A DNA stretch of 37,497 bases from Deltaproteobacteria bacterium (GTDB lineage: Bacteria; Desulfobacterota; DSM-4660; Desulfatiglandales; HGW-15). Position numbers and translations under genes: made by a program. The stretch is taken from the NCBI GenBank assembly GCA_016931115.1, contig JAFGFM010000035.1:1-37497 (forward strand), given 5' to 3'. Shown here in pieces: positions 7,472 to 14,644 of the stretch. The stretch's first letter is position 1, and every line of letters begins with the position of its first letter. Below the pieces are notes generated by a model, which worked only from the letters and a program-made list of their open reading frames with translations, was not told the origin of the DNA and did not search any database.

Positions 7472-7500
7472 TTGCAAAACAGATAATATCTGTTTATTAT
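7472..7500 (+). promoter_or_regulatory. Promoter with palindromic operator in its spacer, upstream of the AOR-family gene
   Basis: TTGCAA (7472-7477) and TATTAT (7495-7500) are 17 bp apart. The spacer is occupied by AAACAGATAATATCTGTTT (7477-7495), a perfect 19-bp inverted repeat with a single central base. A dimeric regulator bound there would cover the promoter. The regulator is unknown, and the gene start is 95 bp downstream. Confidence 0.6.
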
Positions 7501-7595
7501 GTTAAAAATAGCATATTCCATTAAATAGCATTGTTATAAGTTTCGCTCTTTTTGTGCCGACACCAGGCGGCATGTTTAATGAAAGGAGAACTATT

Positions 7596-9698
7596 ATGGC
7601 TGCACCAGGATTTGGCGGAAAATTATTGCTGGTTAATCTTACCAGTAAACAGGTAACAGCACTGGACACAGAAAAATATGAACAGTTCGGCGGAGGGCAT
7701 GGAATGGCCACTGCGCTTTTCTGGGATTATTGCGTAGCACCCGGAGAGTGGGATCTCCAGGACGCCTTTCACCCGAATAATATGGTTGCTATTATAACCG
7801 GTCCGGTAAGCGGGACAGGTGTGCCATGGGCAGCAAGGACAAGTGTTTCAGGATTATCACCCCAGTGTTATCCCATACAGTGGTTCGGCCACAGCAATTT
7901 CGGCGGCATGTTCGGTGCCTTTATGAAAATGGCCGGCTGGGACGGTGTGGCTGTCATTGGCAGGGCTGAGTCCCCGGTATACATCAATGTGGTGGATGAC
8001 AGGGTGACCATTGAAGATGCAAAGGAGCTGTGGGGTTTAACCACGTGGGAATGCCAGGAGGAGATATGGAAGAGATCCGGCATCCGATACGGCAAGGAGT
8101 GGCAGGAAATCGAAGACAGGTATACGCTTCAGAGACCGGCCATTGTAACCATAGGGCCAGCTGGCGAAAACATGACCAGGGTAGCTTCCCTTGTCCACGG
8201 AGGCGGAAGCGGTGCCGGGCAGGGAGGGTTCGGCGGGGTATTTGGCTCCAAGAACCTCAAGGCAATTGCCTTTCTTGGAACAAAGGGGATAAAAATAGCC
8301 GATCCAAAAGGATTGCAGGATGTAAGGGACTGGTATTACAAAAACTGGCCGGCCGGGGCACCCCCTTTTGCCGGCCAGGGGGTATCATCAGCGTGTATTG
8401 GCTGCGGGCAGGTAAGAAAGTGTCATAACCGGGACAGGGTACATGGCCAGGATTCGGATGGCTGCGCAGAGGCCGGATGGTTTTATCTTACACCCCAGGA
8501 TGCAAATGGGATGTCCGATGCAGAAAAATTCAGGATTAACGCTAAAGGCACAGACATTGTCCAGCAGCTCGGCATAAACGGTATGGAGACCTGTTTCATG
8601 GGCCCCCTGACATTTAAAACCGATCATAATCCCGGTTTCCCGATCCAGCCGGAAGTACCTGCCTATACAGCCCTTGGGTGGTATATGAAGAGGATGTATG
8701 ACATGGGGGTTATAGGCCCCGGTACAAAATATGACATGGCCCCTCTCAACATGAAAAAGTTCGCCACACAGGAGTTCATGGAGATCTACGGGATCGCCCT
8801 GGCAAACCGTTACGGGATAGGTGACCTGCTGGCCGAGGGAACAGCACGCATGGCGGATAAACTTGGAAGGACTGATGACTTTAACACCCTGGCCAGGCTG
8901 ACCAACTGGGGTTATGTGGATCACTGGTCCATGCCCGGGGTTGACTGGGCCTATGGAAACCTGATGGATTCAAGGGACATCAACAGCCATGATATAGACC
9001 TTGCAAACCCGGCAGTGGGTCTAATGGGTCTGGGGGGCGGCGGAAACAGCAAATGGTCATGCGAAGAGTTTGTAAAGATCCATGCAGAACGAACCACGCG
9101 CAATAACCCCTACTGGTTTGATTTCAGCTGGGAGGGTAAGCAGGCACACAAAACGGGAGTATTTTCAAGACACAAGGCGGAATTTGTCGCATGGCGCATG
9201 CATTACTGGACCTATTACAAGGAATCGGTTGGGTTCTGTGACTGGGGTTATACCAAACTGTTTGATGCAAACCACCCGAAAGGCTATGGCTATACCCCGG
9301 AGGCTGAACCAGCCTGGCTTAACGCAATCACCGGAAGGAAACACACCTTTGAGGATGGGCTTGAAATGGGAAGACGTGCCTGGAATCTGAAACGGGCAAT
9401 TTTTGCCCTCCAGGGCAGGCACAGAAAGATGGAAAAATTTAATGGCTACATGTACAGACCCGGTGCCTCCTATTGCGGATTTTACAACACAAAGCCTGTA
9501 TACGATGGGAAAAACTGGGAATGGAAGGACTGCAAAGAGCTCTACCTGACTGAAGAGGGTGTAGAACAGTGGAAGAGCTATTTCTATGAGATCGAAGGCT
9601 GGGATAAGGATTCGGGTTATCCGAAGAGGAAAACCCTCGAAGATCTTGGTCTGAAATATGCTGCTGATCTGCTTTCTAAAAAATTTGCTTCGGTATAG
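7596..9698 (+). CDS. Aldehyde:ferredoxin oxidoreductase family tungsten/molybdenum enzyme
   Basis: 700 residues from ATG 7596, preceded by AAAGGAG; an in-frame ATG at 7554 lacks a site. Members hold a W- or Mo-bis(pyranopterin) cofactor and a [4Fe-4S] cluster and oxidise aldehydes to acids with ferredoxin; the BamB branch acts in benzoyl-CoA reduction. The N-terminal domain shows FGGGHGMATALFWD, GPVSGTGVPWAARTSVSG and FGGMFGAFMKMAGWDGVAV, typical of the cofactor-binding beta barrel. Cluster ligands are probably C267, C270 and C276 (CIGCGQVRKC), with C548 in ESVGFC. The spacing between the second and third cysteines (five residues) differs from the usual three. No ferredoxin or cofactor genes lie nearby, so the electron partner must be encoded elsewhere. 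No export signal. Substrate unknown. Confidence 0.9.
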   Translation: MAAPGFGGKLLLVNLTSKQVTALDTEKYEQFGGGHGMATALFWDYCVAPGEWDLQDAFHPNNMVAIITGPVSGTGVPWAARTSVSGLSPQCYPIQWFGHSNFGGMFGAFMKMAGWDGVAVIGRAESPVYINVVDDRVTIEDAKELWGLTTWECQEEIWKRSGIRYGKEWQEIEDRYTLQRPAIVTIGPAGENMTRVASLVHGGGSGAGQGGFGGVFGSKNLKAIAFLGTKGIKIADPKGLQDVRDWYYKNWPAGAPPFAGQGVSSACIGCGQVRKCHNRDRVHGQDSDGCAEAGWFYLTPQDANGMSDAEKFRINAKGTDIVQQLGINGMETCFMGPLTFKTDHNPGFPIQPEVPAYTALGWYMKRMYDMGVIGPGTKYDMAPLNMKKFATQEFMEIYGIALANRYGIGDLLAEGTARMADKLGRTDDFNTLARLTNWGYVDHWSMPGVDWAYGNLMDSRDINSHDIDLANPAVGLMGLGGGGNSKWSCEEFVKIHAERTTRNNPYWFDFSWEGKQAHKTGVFSRHKAEFVAWRMHYWTYYKESVGFCDWGYTKLFDANHPKGYGYTPEAEPAWLNAITGRKHTFEDGLEMGRRAWNLKRAIFALQGRHRKMEKFNGYMYRPGASYCGFYNTKPVYDGKNWEWKDCKELYLTEEGVEQWKSYFYEIEGWDKDSGYPKRKTLEDLGLKYAADLLSKKFASV

Positions 9699-9721
9699 GT
9701 GATAAAAAAACTGATTTTTTT

Positions 9722-9802
9722 TTAACCACGAAAAGCACGAAAGGTTTTTATTGTTATAGTAATAAATAGTTTTGTTCGTGTGGTTCGTGTGGTTCGCGGT
9801 TC
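9722..9802. repeat. CACGAA/TTCGTG inverted repeat, copy 4
   Basis: TTAACCACGAAAAGCACGAAAG at the left, the AGTAATAAATAGTTTTG centre shared with copies 2 and 3, and GTTCGTGTGGTTCGTGTGG with CGCGGTTC at the right. It lies just after the AOR-family gene. Confidence 0.9.
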
Positions 9803-9820
9803 AAAGACTAAAGATTTTTT

Positions 9821-9904
9821 TAACCGCGAAAGGGGCGAACAGCGCGAAAGTTAAAAATATGAAAGTAATATTTAATGTTTTTGTTCTTGTGGTTCGTGGT
9901 TAAC
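9821..9904. repeat. CACGAA/TTCGTG inverted repeat, copy 5 (diverged)
   Basis: TAACCGCGAAAGGGGCGAAC at the left and GTTCTTGTGGTTCGTGGTTA at the right, with an A/T-rich centre different from copies 2-4. It sits 18 bp after copy 4 in the same spacer. Confidence 0.8.
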
Positions 9905-9986
9905 TTTTTTTAAGATGAATGTAAGCAATATTTTGTTCTTTCCAAAAAGTTGAGTTTCTTGCCTGGTAAATATAAGAGGCGAAACC

Positions 9987-10015
9987 TTGACTTACCTGCC
10001 AACCCTTCTTAAAAT
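9987..10015 (+). promoter_or_regulatory. Sigma70-type promoter for the TPR protein
   Basis: TTGACT at 9987-9992 and TAAAAT at 10010-10015 with a 17-bp spacer. The start would fall about 60 bases before the ATG at 10083. Confidence 0.65.
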
Positions 10016-10082
10016 ATATTAAAATAAAAAGGATTTTCAATACTTCCTTGAAAACTACCATTTTTTAACAGGAGGTGCTTCC

Positions 10083-10622
10083 ATGAACAGGAAAATATCA
10101 ATTTTTATTACTTCCCTTTTATTTGTTTTTTCAGGGCTATATGCGACAGCAGAAGAATCTACCGGAACCCGGATAAAGGATATGGATAGCTCCTATCCAC
10201 AGACTGTTGTATGGTTCTCCGAACCCAATGAAATCACGGGGATACGAACGCTGCTGCAGGAGGGGAAAAAGGATCTTGCAGTTGAAAAGGCGCGCGAATA
10301 TGTTGCACGTCTTAAAAACATATCCGGCCCTGAGGCAAAACAGCTTCGTTATTTTGGATATAATGCACTGTGTGCAGCCTTAACCAGTAAAGGCGAAATA
10401 AACGAGGCAGTTGACGCATGCACCCGTGCTGTAAAGATCAACCCCTCTCTCTGGCAGGCCCTGAACACCCGCGGTACAGCATACTATATATCCGGTAAAA
10501 ACGAACTGGCCCTGAAGGATTACCTCAAGGCACTGGATATAGTCAAGGGATCAGAACCCCTGGTTGACCTGGTTCAGCACAACATAGGGCTTGTGGAAAA
10601 GAAAATGGCTGGTTCAAAGTGA
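10083..10622 (+). CDS. Periplasmic tetratricopeptide-repeat protein
   Basis: 179 residues with AGGAGGTGCTTCC before the ATG. Residues 1-23 are a signal peptide ending near LYATA. The mature chain has about three helical repeats, clearest at EINEAVDACTRAVKINPSLWQALNTRGTAYYISGKNELALKDYLKALDI (about 112-160), where the NP and the A/G/Y/A positions of TPR motifs can be seen. TPRs bind proteins or peptides, and no catalytic motif is present. It has its own promoter and is followed by a separate promoter for the next gene, so it is probably monocistronic. Partner unknown. Confidence 0.8.
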   Translation: MNRKISIFITSLLFVFSGLYATAEESTGTRIKDMDSSYPQTVVWFSEPNEITGIRTLLQEGKKDLAVEKAREYVARLKNISGPEAKQLRYFGYNALCAALTSKGEINEAVDACTRAVKINPSLWQALNTRGTAYYISGKNELALKDYLKALDIVKGSEPLVDLVQHNIGLVEKKMAGSK

Positions 10623-10670
10623 TAGCGCTTTTATCCCTTCAACTCTGCAATATAGTAGGAGGATCTTCTA

Positions 10671-10699
10671 TTGACATGCAAAACTGATCTCCATATACT
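10671..10699 (+). promoter_or_regulatory. Strong sigma70-type promoter for the GlsB/YeaQ gene
   Basis: TTGACA at 10671-10676, a 17-bp spacer, and TATACT at 10694-10699, close to the consensus. The leader before the ATG at 10811 would be about 105 bases long. Confidence 0.7.
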
Positions 10700-10810
10700 T
10701 CACACATCAATAAGGGAAATTTACCAGTCAACAACTTAACCAGATAATCAAAAGAGATTTCTTATTAACCAACTACTTTACACATACTTAAAAGAAAAGG
10801 AGGATTCATT

Positions 10811-11065
10811 ATGGGGATTCTATCCTGGATCATTTTGGGATTAATTGTCGGATTATTAGCAAAATTTATCATGCCTGGAAAAGACCCTGGAGGAATCTTT
10901 ATCACTATTATCCTGGGTATAGCAGGCTCTTTTTTGGGTGGATTGATCGGTTCATTTTTAGGGCTTGGGTCCACCAATCAGTTTAATATTAAAACACTCC
11001 TGATGGGTGTTGTTGGCGCAATAATCCTTTTGACTATTTTTCGTTCTGTAAAGAAAAAACAATAG
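10811..11065 (+). CDS. GlsB/YeaQ/YmgE family small membrane stress protein
   Basis: 84 residues; AAAGGAGGATTC precedes the ATG. The chain is three hydrophobic helices with glycine-rich faces: ILSWIILGLIVGLLAKFIMPGKDPGG, ITIILGIAGSFLGGLIGSFLGLG and LLMGVVGAIILLTIFRSVKKK. The MPGKDPGG loop and the G/S-rich second helix are diagnostic of the 'transglycosylase-associated' family. Its members are induced by envelope or acid stress, but their molecular role is not settled. The htpX gene follows by 74 bp and also concerns membrane quality, which fits a joint stress role. Confidence 0.9.
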   Translation: MGILSWIILGLIVGLLAKFIMPGKDPGGIFITIILGIAGSFLGGLIGSFLGLGSTNQFNIKTLLMGVVGAIILLTIFRSVKKKQ

Positions 11066-11139
11066 GGCCATCTGTCCTGTCAGCTAATGAGTATGGATCA
11101 AAAGAACCCTCTATAAAATAAGAGAGATGTGAATTAACC

Positions 11140-11970
11140 ATGAATAGAACCCGTACATTTTTTCTGATGGCATTACTGACTGTCCTCTTTGTTATTATCG
11201 GCGGATTTGTGGGGGGTGGACAGGGTGGTTTATTAGCCTTTCTTATAGCCGCTGCCATGAACCTTTTCTCATACTGGTTCAGTGACAAACTGATACTGAA
11301 GCGCTATTCAGCCGCTCAGGCAGGGCCGGAAACACGTCTGTATAAAATTGTTGCTCAATTGGTTCAAAAGGCAGGTCTTCCTATGCCAAAGGTTTTTGTT
11401 ATCCCGGAACAGAATCCCAATGCCTTTGCAACCGGCCGTAATCCCCAGCATGCTGCTGTTGCTGCAACAGAGGGGATATTAAGCATTCTTAATGATGATG
11501 AATTGACCGGGGTAATGGCGCATGAGCTGTCACACGTAAAGAATCGTGACATACTTACCGGAACTATCGCAGCAACATTTGCAGGGGCTATTGCCATGCT
11601 CGGACAGTTTGCCCGCTATGGCACAGGGAACCAGAACAGGCGGGGCAATCCTCTTATGACAATCCTTATTTTAATCGGTGCCCCTCTTGGCGCCATGTTG
11701 ATTCGCATGGCTGTCTCAAGGGTGAGAGAATATGCGGCAGATGAAGGGGCTGCTGCATTAAGCGGTAAGCCTCTGGCGCTTGCAAATGCCCTTTTGAAAC
11801 TCCAGAGAGGTGTTCAGACACTCCCTTTAACAAATGGAAACCCGGCACATTCACACATGTTTATCATTAACCCCTTCTCTGGCGGACTGCAAAGGCTGTT
11901 TTCAACTCATCCGGCAACTGAAGAGCGTGTAAAACGTTTACAGCTTTTTTCTGAGAATAAAATTCATTAA
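11140..11970 (+). CDS. htpX: HtpX-type M48 membrane zinc metalloprotease
   Basis: 276 residues. HtpX cuts misfolded membrane proteins on the cytoplasmic side. Two N-terminal hydrophobic segments lie at about residues 6-24 and 29-46. The zinc site is MAHELSHVKNRD, with the HExxH histidines at residues 128 and 132 and glutamate 129; the third ligand is the glutamate in RVREYAADEGAAALSG. Two further hydrophobic segments (about 144-156 and 175-192) flank the catalytic site. The C-terminal FSTHPATEERVKRL is the typical ending. Length is close to the usual 280-290. Placed directly after GlsB/YeaQ. Confidence 0.93.
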   Translation: MNRTRTFFLMALLTVLFVIIGGFVGGGQGGLLAFLIAAAMNLFSYWFSDKLILKRYSAAQAGPETRLYKIVAQLVQKAGLPMPKVFVIPEQNPNAFATGRNPQHAAVAATEGILSILNDDELTGVMAHELSHVKNRDILTGTIAATFAGAIAMLGQFARYGTGNQNRRGNPLMTILILIGAPLGAMLIRMAVSRVREYAADEGAAALSGKPLALANALLKLQRGVQTLPLTNGNPAHSHMFIINPFSGGLQRLFSTHPATEERVKRLQLFSENKIH

Positions 11971-12038
11971 CAGTGAAGAGAATGCAGGCCCTGTAGCGTT
12001 GATGTTTTTACAGGGGATGCAGGGGAAAAAACAACTGG

Positions 12039-12061
12039 ATTCTCCGATCAAGCCGGAGAAT
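12039..12061. repeat. REP-like palindrome
   Basis: ATTCTCCG and CGGAGAAT form perfect 8-bp arms around ATCAAGC, in the context CTGGATTCTCCG...GAATGACGGGC. This resembles the GGATTCCCG/CGGGAATGAC palindromes scattered in many proteobacterial genomes. It may also help end the htpX transcript. Confidence 0.7.
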
Positions 12062-12112
12062 GACGGGCTGGTGGATTAAGAAACAGGGTAATACCTCAAA
12101 AAATCCTGTGGC

Positions 12113-12153
12113 TTGACTAAATTATCTCCTTACAATAAACTGGTTTTGTAAGG
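12113..12153 (+). promoter_or_regulatory. Promoter and inverted-repeat operator of the AbrB/PIN pair
   Basis: TTGACT at 12113-12118 and TAAACT at 12136-12141 with a 17-bp spacer. The perfect inverted repeat CCTTACAA (12128-12135) and TTGTAAGG (12146-12153) encloses the -10 box. This is the expected place for an AbrB-type antitoxin to repress its own gene; binding is inferred. Confidence 0.65.
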
Positions 12154-12181
12154 AATAAAGTAAAACATACATGGAGATAAA

Positions 12182-12415
12182 ATGGAATCAATAGTAACAT
12201 CCAAATTCCAGACCACTATCCCTAAGACAGTAAGAGATAATCTTAAGATTAAAGTCAACGATGCTATTGAATGGAAGATAGAAAATGGCAGGGTTATTAT
12301 TACCCCTGTCCAGGCAAAATTTCTGAAGCACAAAAATAGTGTAAGCACAGGAAAGGGAAACATCAGCGAAGATATCCAGACGGCAAGAAAGATGAGGGCA
12401 GAAAGATACAGATGA
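12182..12415 (+). CDS. AbrB/SpoVT-type (VapB-like) antitoxin
   Basis: 77 residues. MESIVTSKFQTTIPKTVRDNLKIKVNDAIEWKIENGRVIITPV is a swapped-hairpin AbrB DNA-binding domain with the usual TSKFQTTIPK strand and the GD-like turn replaced by VNDAIEW. The tail (SEDIQTARKMRAERYR) would bind the PIN toxin. The stop overlaps the toxin ATG by four bases, so the pair is translationally coupled. An inverted-repeat operator overlaps the promoter just upstream. The antitoxin family differs from that of the pair at 4164. Confidence 0.88.
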   Translation: MESIVTSKFQTTIPKTVRDNLKIKVNDAIEWKIENGRVIITPVQAKFLKHKNSVSTGKGNISEDIQTARKMRAERYR

Positions 12416-12828
12416 AAAAGATAATCATTGATACCAATGTACTTATCTCTTTTATAACGGATAGAGACCTTGAACAGCAAAAAATGGCATCAGTTCTGTT
12501 CTACGGTGCTTCTCAATATAAATATCTTATTTTATGCCCTCAAAATGTATTGACCGAGTTTATTTTTGTCATGGATAAGGTATATAACTCATCATTGGAA
12601 AAGATTAATGAAATCCTGAATGATTTTATTTCAATGCCGGGAATAGAGGTTATACATGACCTGGATTTACAACTGGTTCTCTCATACTGGCCAAAATATT
12701 TCAGTGATTTTGGAGATGCAATTGTTGCTTCTGTATGCAAAGGCATCAAAGGAACATCTGTAGCAACTTTTGACCGAAAATTCAAAAATGCCTTAAAAAA
12801 AGCAGATATTGAAATACAATCCTTTTGA
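12412..12828 (+). CDS. PIN-domain ribonuclease toxin (VapC-like)
   Basis: 138 residues, with an ATGA overlap with the antitoxin. Acidic residues of the PIN site are all visible: D in IIIDTNVLISFI (near residue 7), E in NVLTEFIFV, D in DFGDAIVAS and D in VATFDRKF. It is therefore likely to be an active metal-dependent ribonuclease. The sequence is only distantly similar to the PIN toxin at 4379, so the two modules are not a recent duplication. RNA target unknown. Confidence 0.88.
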   Translation: MKKIIIDTNVLISFITDRDLEQQKMASVLFYGASQYKYLILCPQNVLTEFIFVMDKVYNSSLEKINEILNDFISMPGIEVIHDLDLQLVLSYWPKYFSDFGDAIVASVCKGIKGTSVATFDRKFKNALKKADIEIQSF

Positions 12829-12927
12829 TTGCCCTGAAATATGAGGTAAAACACAAAATGGGGCACGTTAAAATAAAAATTCAATTTTTCATGATTCTCA
12901 TAGATTCTATATGGTTTTGATAAAGAG

Positions 12928-13020
12928 GATGGGCAGCAAAACGGGGAGGAGTTGTCCTGCTGCCCATCACCCTGTAAAAAAGGGAAGTATGTCCCCTCCT
13001 GTTTATACTCTGTGAGGGGA
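12928..13020. other. Non-coding spacer with two strong hairpins
   Basis: The 323-bp gap between the PIN toxin and the DUF4197 gene contains an 11-bp perfect stem (GATGGGCAGCA at 12928-12938, TGCTGCCCATC at 12958-12968; 19-base loop with GGGGAGGAG) and, 23 bases on, a 7-bp perfect stem (TCCCCTC at 12992-12998, GAGGGGA at 13014-13020). The first loop and the second 5' arm are complementary in part (GGGGAGGA with TCCCCTCC less one base), so alternative folds are possible. No T-run follows either stem. I recognise no known RNA family. Confidence 0.5.
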
Positions 13021-13151
13021 AGAGTTTAGAAGGTTGGAGTATGTTTAATGTCTGGTTTGACAACACCTTAAAAGAAAAGTTCCATTATTTTTTAAAATGC
13101 GATAAAAATAAAATCAAACACTAATTAATCTTCTTTAAAAAGGAGCGTGTT

Positions 13152-13898
13152 ATGAGAAAGATGCTGATACCACTAATCCTGGTCACTCTTGCACTTATCT
13201 ATTTACCATCATGCTTGACAGTAGAGACATCTGATTTTCTGAAAAACATGGGGGGCAGCCTTTCAGGAAACAGCGCCTCTTCAGGGCTTACAGAAGGCAG
13301 AATAATTGAGGGGCTTAAGGAGGCATTAAGGATAGGCACAGATAATGCTGTTAATTCTCTTTCTTTTGAAGGCAGCTTTTTAAACAATCCGGAGGTTAAA
13401 ATTCCACTACCCGGCCCATTAAAAAAGATAGAGGAGAATGCAAGGAAGGTTGGACTGGGCTTTTATTTTGACTCCTTTGAAAAGAGCATAAATACAGCGG
13501 CAGAAAAGGCAACACCGCATGCAAAGAAGATAGTGTTTAACGCCCTTAAAGAGATGACCTTTTCAGATGCAAAAAAAATACTGTACGGCAGGGATAATGA
13601 GGCATCTCTTTATTTTAAAGAAAAAAGCTTTAATGAACTCATGAATATTTTCAAGCCTGAAGTCCATTCTGTCATGTCAAACACAGGTGTAACAAAAAGA
13701 TACCAGGATATAGAGACAAGGGTAAAGAATATTCCTTTTATTGAGGCGCTCCCTTTAAATTTTGATCTTGATAAATATGTAGCTGAAAGCGCTTTGAACG
13801 GAATATTTTATATGATTGAAAAGGAGGAAAAAAAGATAAGAGAGAACCCCGCTGCAAGGATAACAGAACTCCTGAGGGAGGTATTCGGGAGGAGATAA
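13152..13898 (+). CDS. DUF4197 family lipoprotein
   Basis: 248 residues with AAAAAGGAGCG before the ATG. The N-terminus is MRKMLIPLILVTLALIYLPSC, a lipoprotein signal with the cysteine near residue 21. The mature part follows DUF4197: LTEGRIIEGLKEALRIGTDNAV at the front, NNPEVKIPLPGPLKKIE and the late MTFSDAKKILYGRDNEASLYFKE. The family is a helical periplasmic lipoprotein of unknown role, widespread in Proteobacteria and Bacteroidetes. Length is normal. It appears to be a single gene that converges with the small membrane-protein gene at 13930. Confidence 0.88.
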   Translation: MRKMLIPLILVTLALIYLPSCLTVETSDFLKNMGGSLSGNSASSGLTEGRIIEGLKEALRIGTDNAVNSLSFEGSFLNNPEVKIPLPGPLKKIEENARKVGLGFYFDSFEKSINTAAEKATPHAKKIVFNALKEMTFSDAKKILYGRDNEASLYFKEKSFNELMNIFKPEVHSVMSNTGVTKRYQDIETRVKNIPFIEALPLNFDLDKYVAESALNGIFYMIEKEEKKIRENPAARITELLREVFGRR

Positions 13899-13929
13899 TA
13901 TAGACAGTCCAGGTGATATGAGACAGGTG

Positions 13930-14241
13930 TTATTTTTTCTTTTTTTTGAATCCGAGATAGATCCAGTAGATGCCCCAGTAGAGGACAACCGGGCCGATCC
14001 CTGCGTAGATATAGATATACCATTCATTCAAACCGTTCATCCAGGGCTTAAGGAAGAGCGCCAGGAATGAGAGCCAGAGTATGGAGAGGAGGATCGCCAT
14101 GCGCTGCCAGCCTGTGAGCATGGAGTCCTGTTTAAAGTTCGCCTTTTTTACAGGTTCAGAACTTTTTTTAAATCTTTTGGGGAGCACGAAAATAGCCAGG
14201 ATTATCGCGATAATGATTAGGATTTCTGTAATACTCGGCAA
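13930..14241 (-). CDS. Small three-helix membrane protein of unknown function
   Basis: 103 residues from a TTG start at 14241, with AAGGGGG about nine bases upstream. Hydrophobic segments lie at about residues 5-21, 47-64 and 76-96, and the chain ends in five lysines. The first 26 residues (MPSITEILIIIAIILAIFVLPKRFKK) look like the start of TatA/TatB proteins, but the rest does not follow that family. No family recognised. The stop lies 31 bp from the DUF4197 stop on the other strand. Confidence 0.55.
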   Translation of the reverse strand: MPSITEILIIIAIILAIFVLPKRFKKSSEPVKKANFKQDSMLTGWQRMAILLSILWLSFLALFLKPWMNGLNEWYIYIYAGIGPVVLYWGIYWIYLGFKKKKK

Positions 14242-14290
14242 AAAATAGCCCCCTTATTAATACCTGAATTTTGCGCCAGATATCTATTAC

Positions 14291-14353
14291 GTAGAGACGG
14301 GTCCTCGTCCCGCCATAGCCGTCCTGGTGCCGGCGGATAAAACCCGTCTCTAC
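14291..14353. repeat. GTAGAGACGGGT palindromic repeat with nested element
   Basis: Perfect 12-bp arms GTAGAGACGGGT (14291-14302) and ACCCGTCTCTAC (14342-14353). Between them lies CCTCGTCCCGCCATAGCC and GCCGGCGGAT (14303-14338), the same element seen at 6055, 32095 and 37137. The 290 bp from here to the GT9 gene hold no convincing gene or signal. Confidence 0.9.
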
Positions 14354-14644
14354 AACAAATTTACCATTCGTTTCATAATTTTAATCCTCACCATACAGGC
14401 GATATGGCTGCAGATTAAAATCATTCCAAATTCCCATTTGACACAACGAATGGTTTTCTATCAGAAATATCAGGTTGATGCAACACGGGAAATAGGTTTA
14501 TTGCAGTTGGCACTGATATATGGTGTTTATACAGTGTACCGGAAGAAAGTTTAATGGTCTGAATAGATCCACAGGAAACAGCAGGTTCAGCCATTAAGAT
14601 TGACACAGGTAGTTGAGGGGGATAGAAAAGAGGCTGGAAAATAA

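Noticed and set aside
8388-8924. 178-codon minus-strand frame
   Set aside because: It is wholly inside the AOR-family gene, with no ribosome site; a shadow frame.
12881-13066. 61-codon minus-strand frame
   Set aside because: It only spans the two hairpins; composition is unlike a protein and no start signal is present.
13930-14241. TatA/TatB assignment for the small membrane protein
   Set aside because: Only the first helix resembles TatA; two further membrane helices and no amphipathic FGP-type hinge contradict it.
14327-14554. 75-codon plus-strand frame
   Set aside because: It starts inside the GTAGAGACGGGT repeat, has no ribosome site and no recognisable protein pattern.
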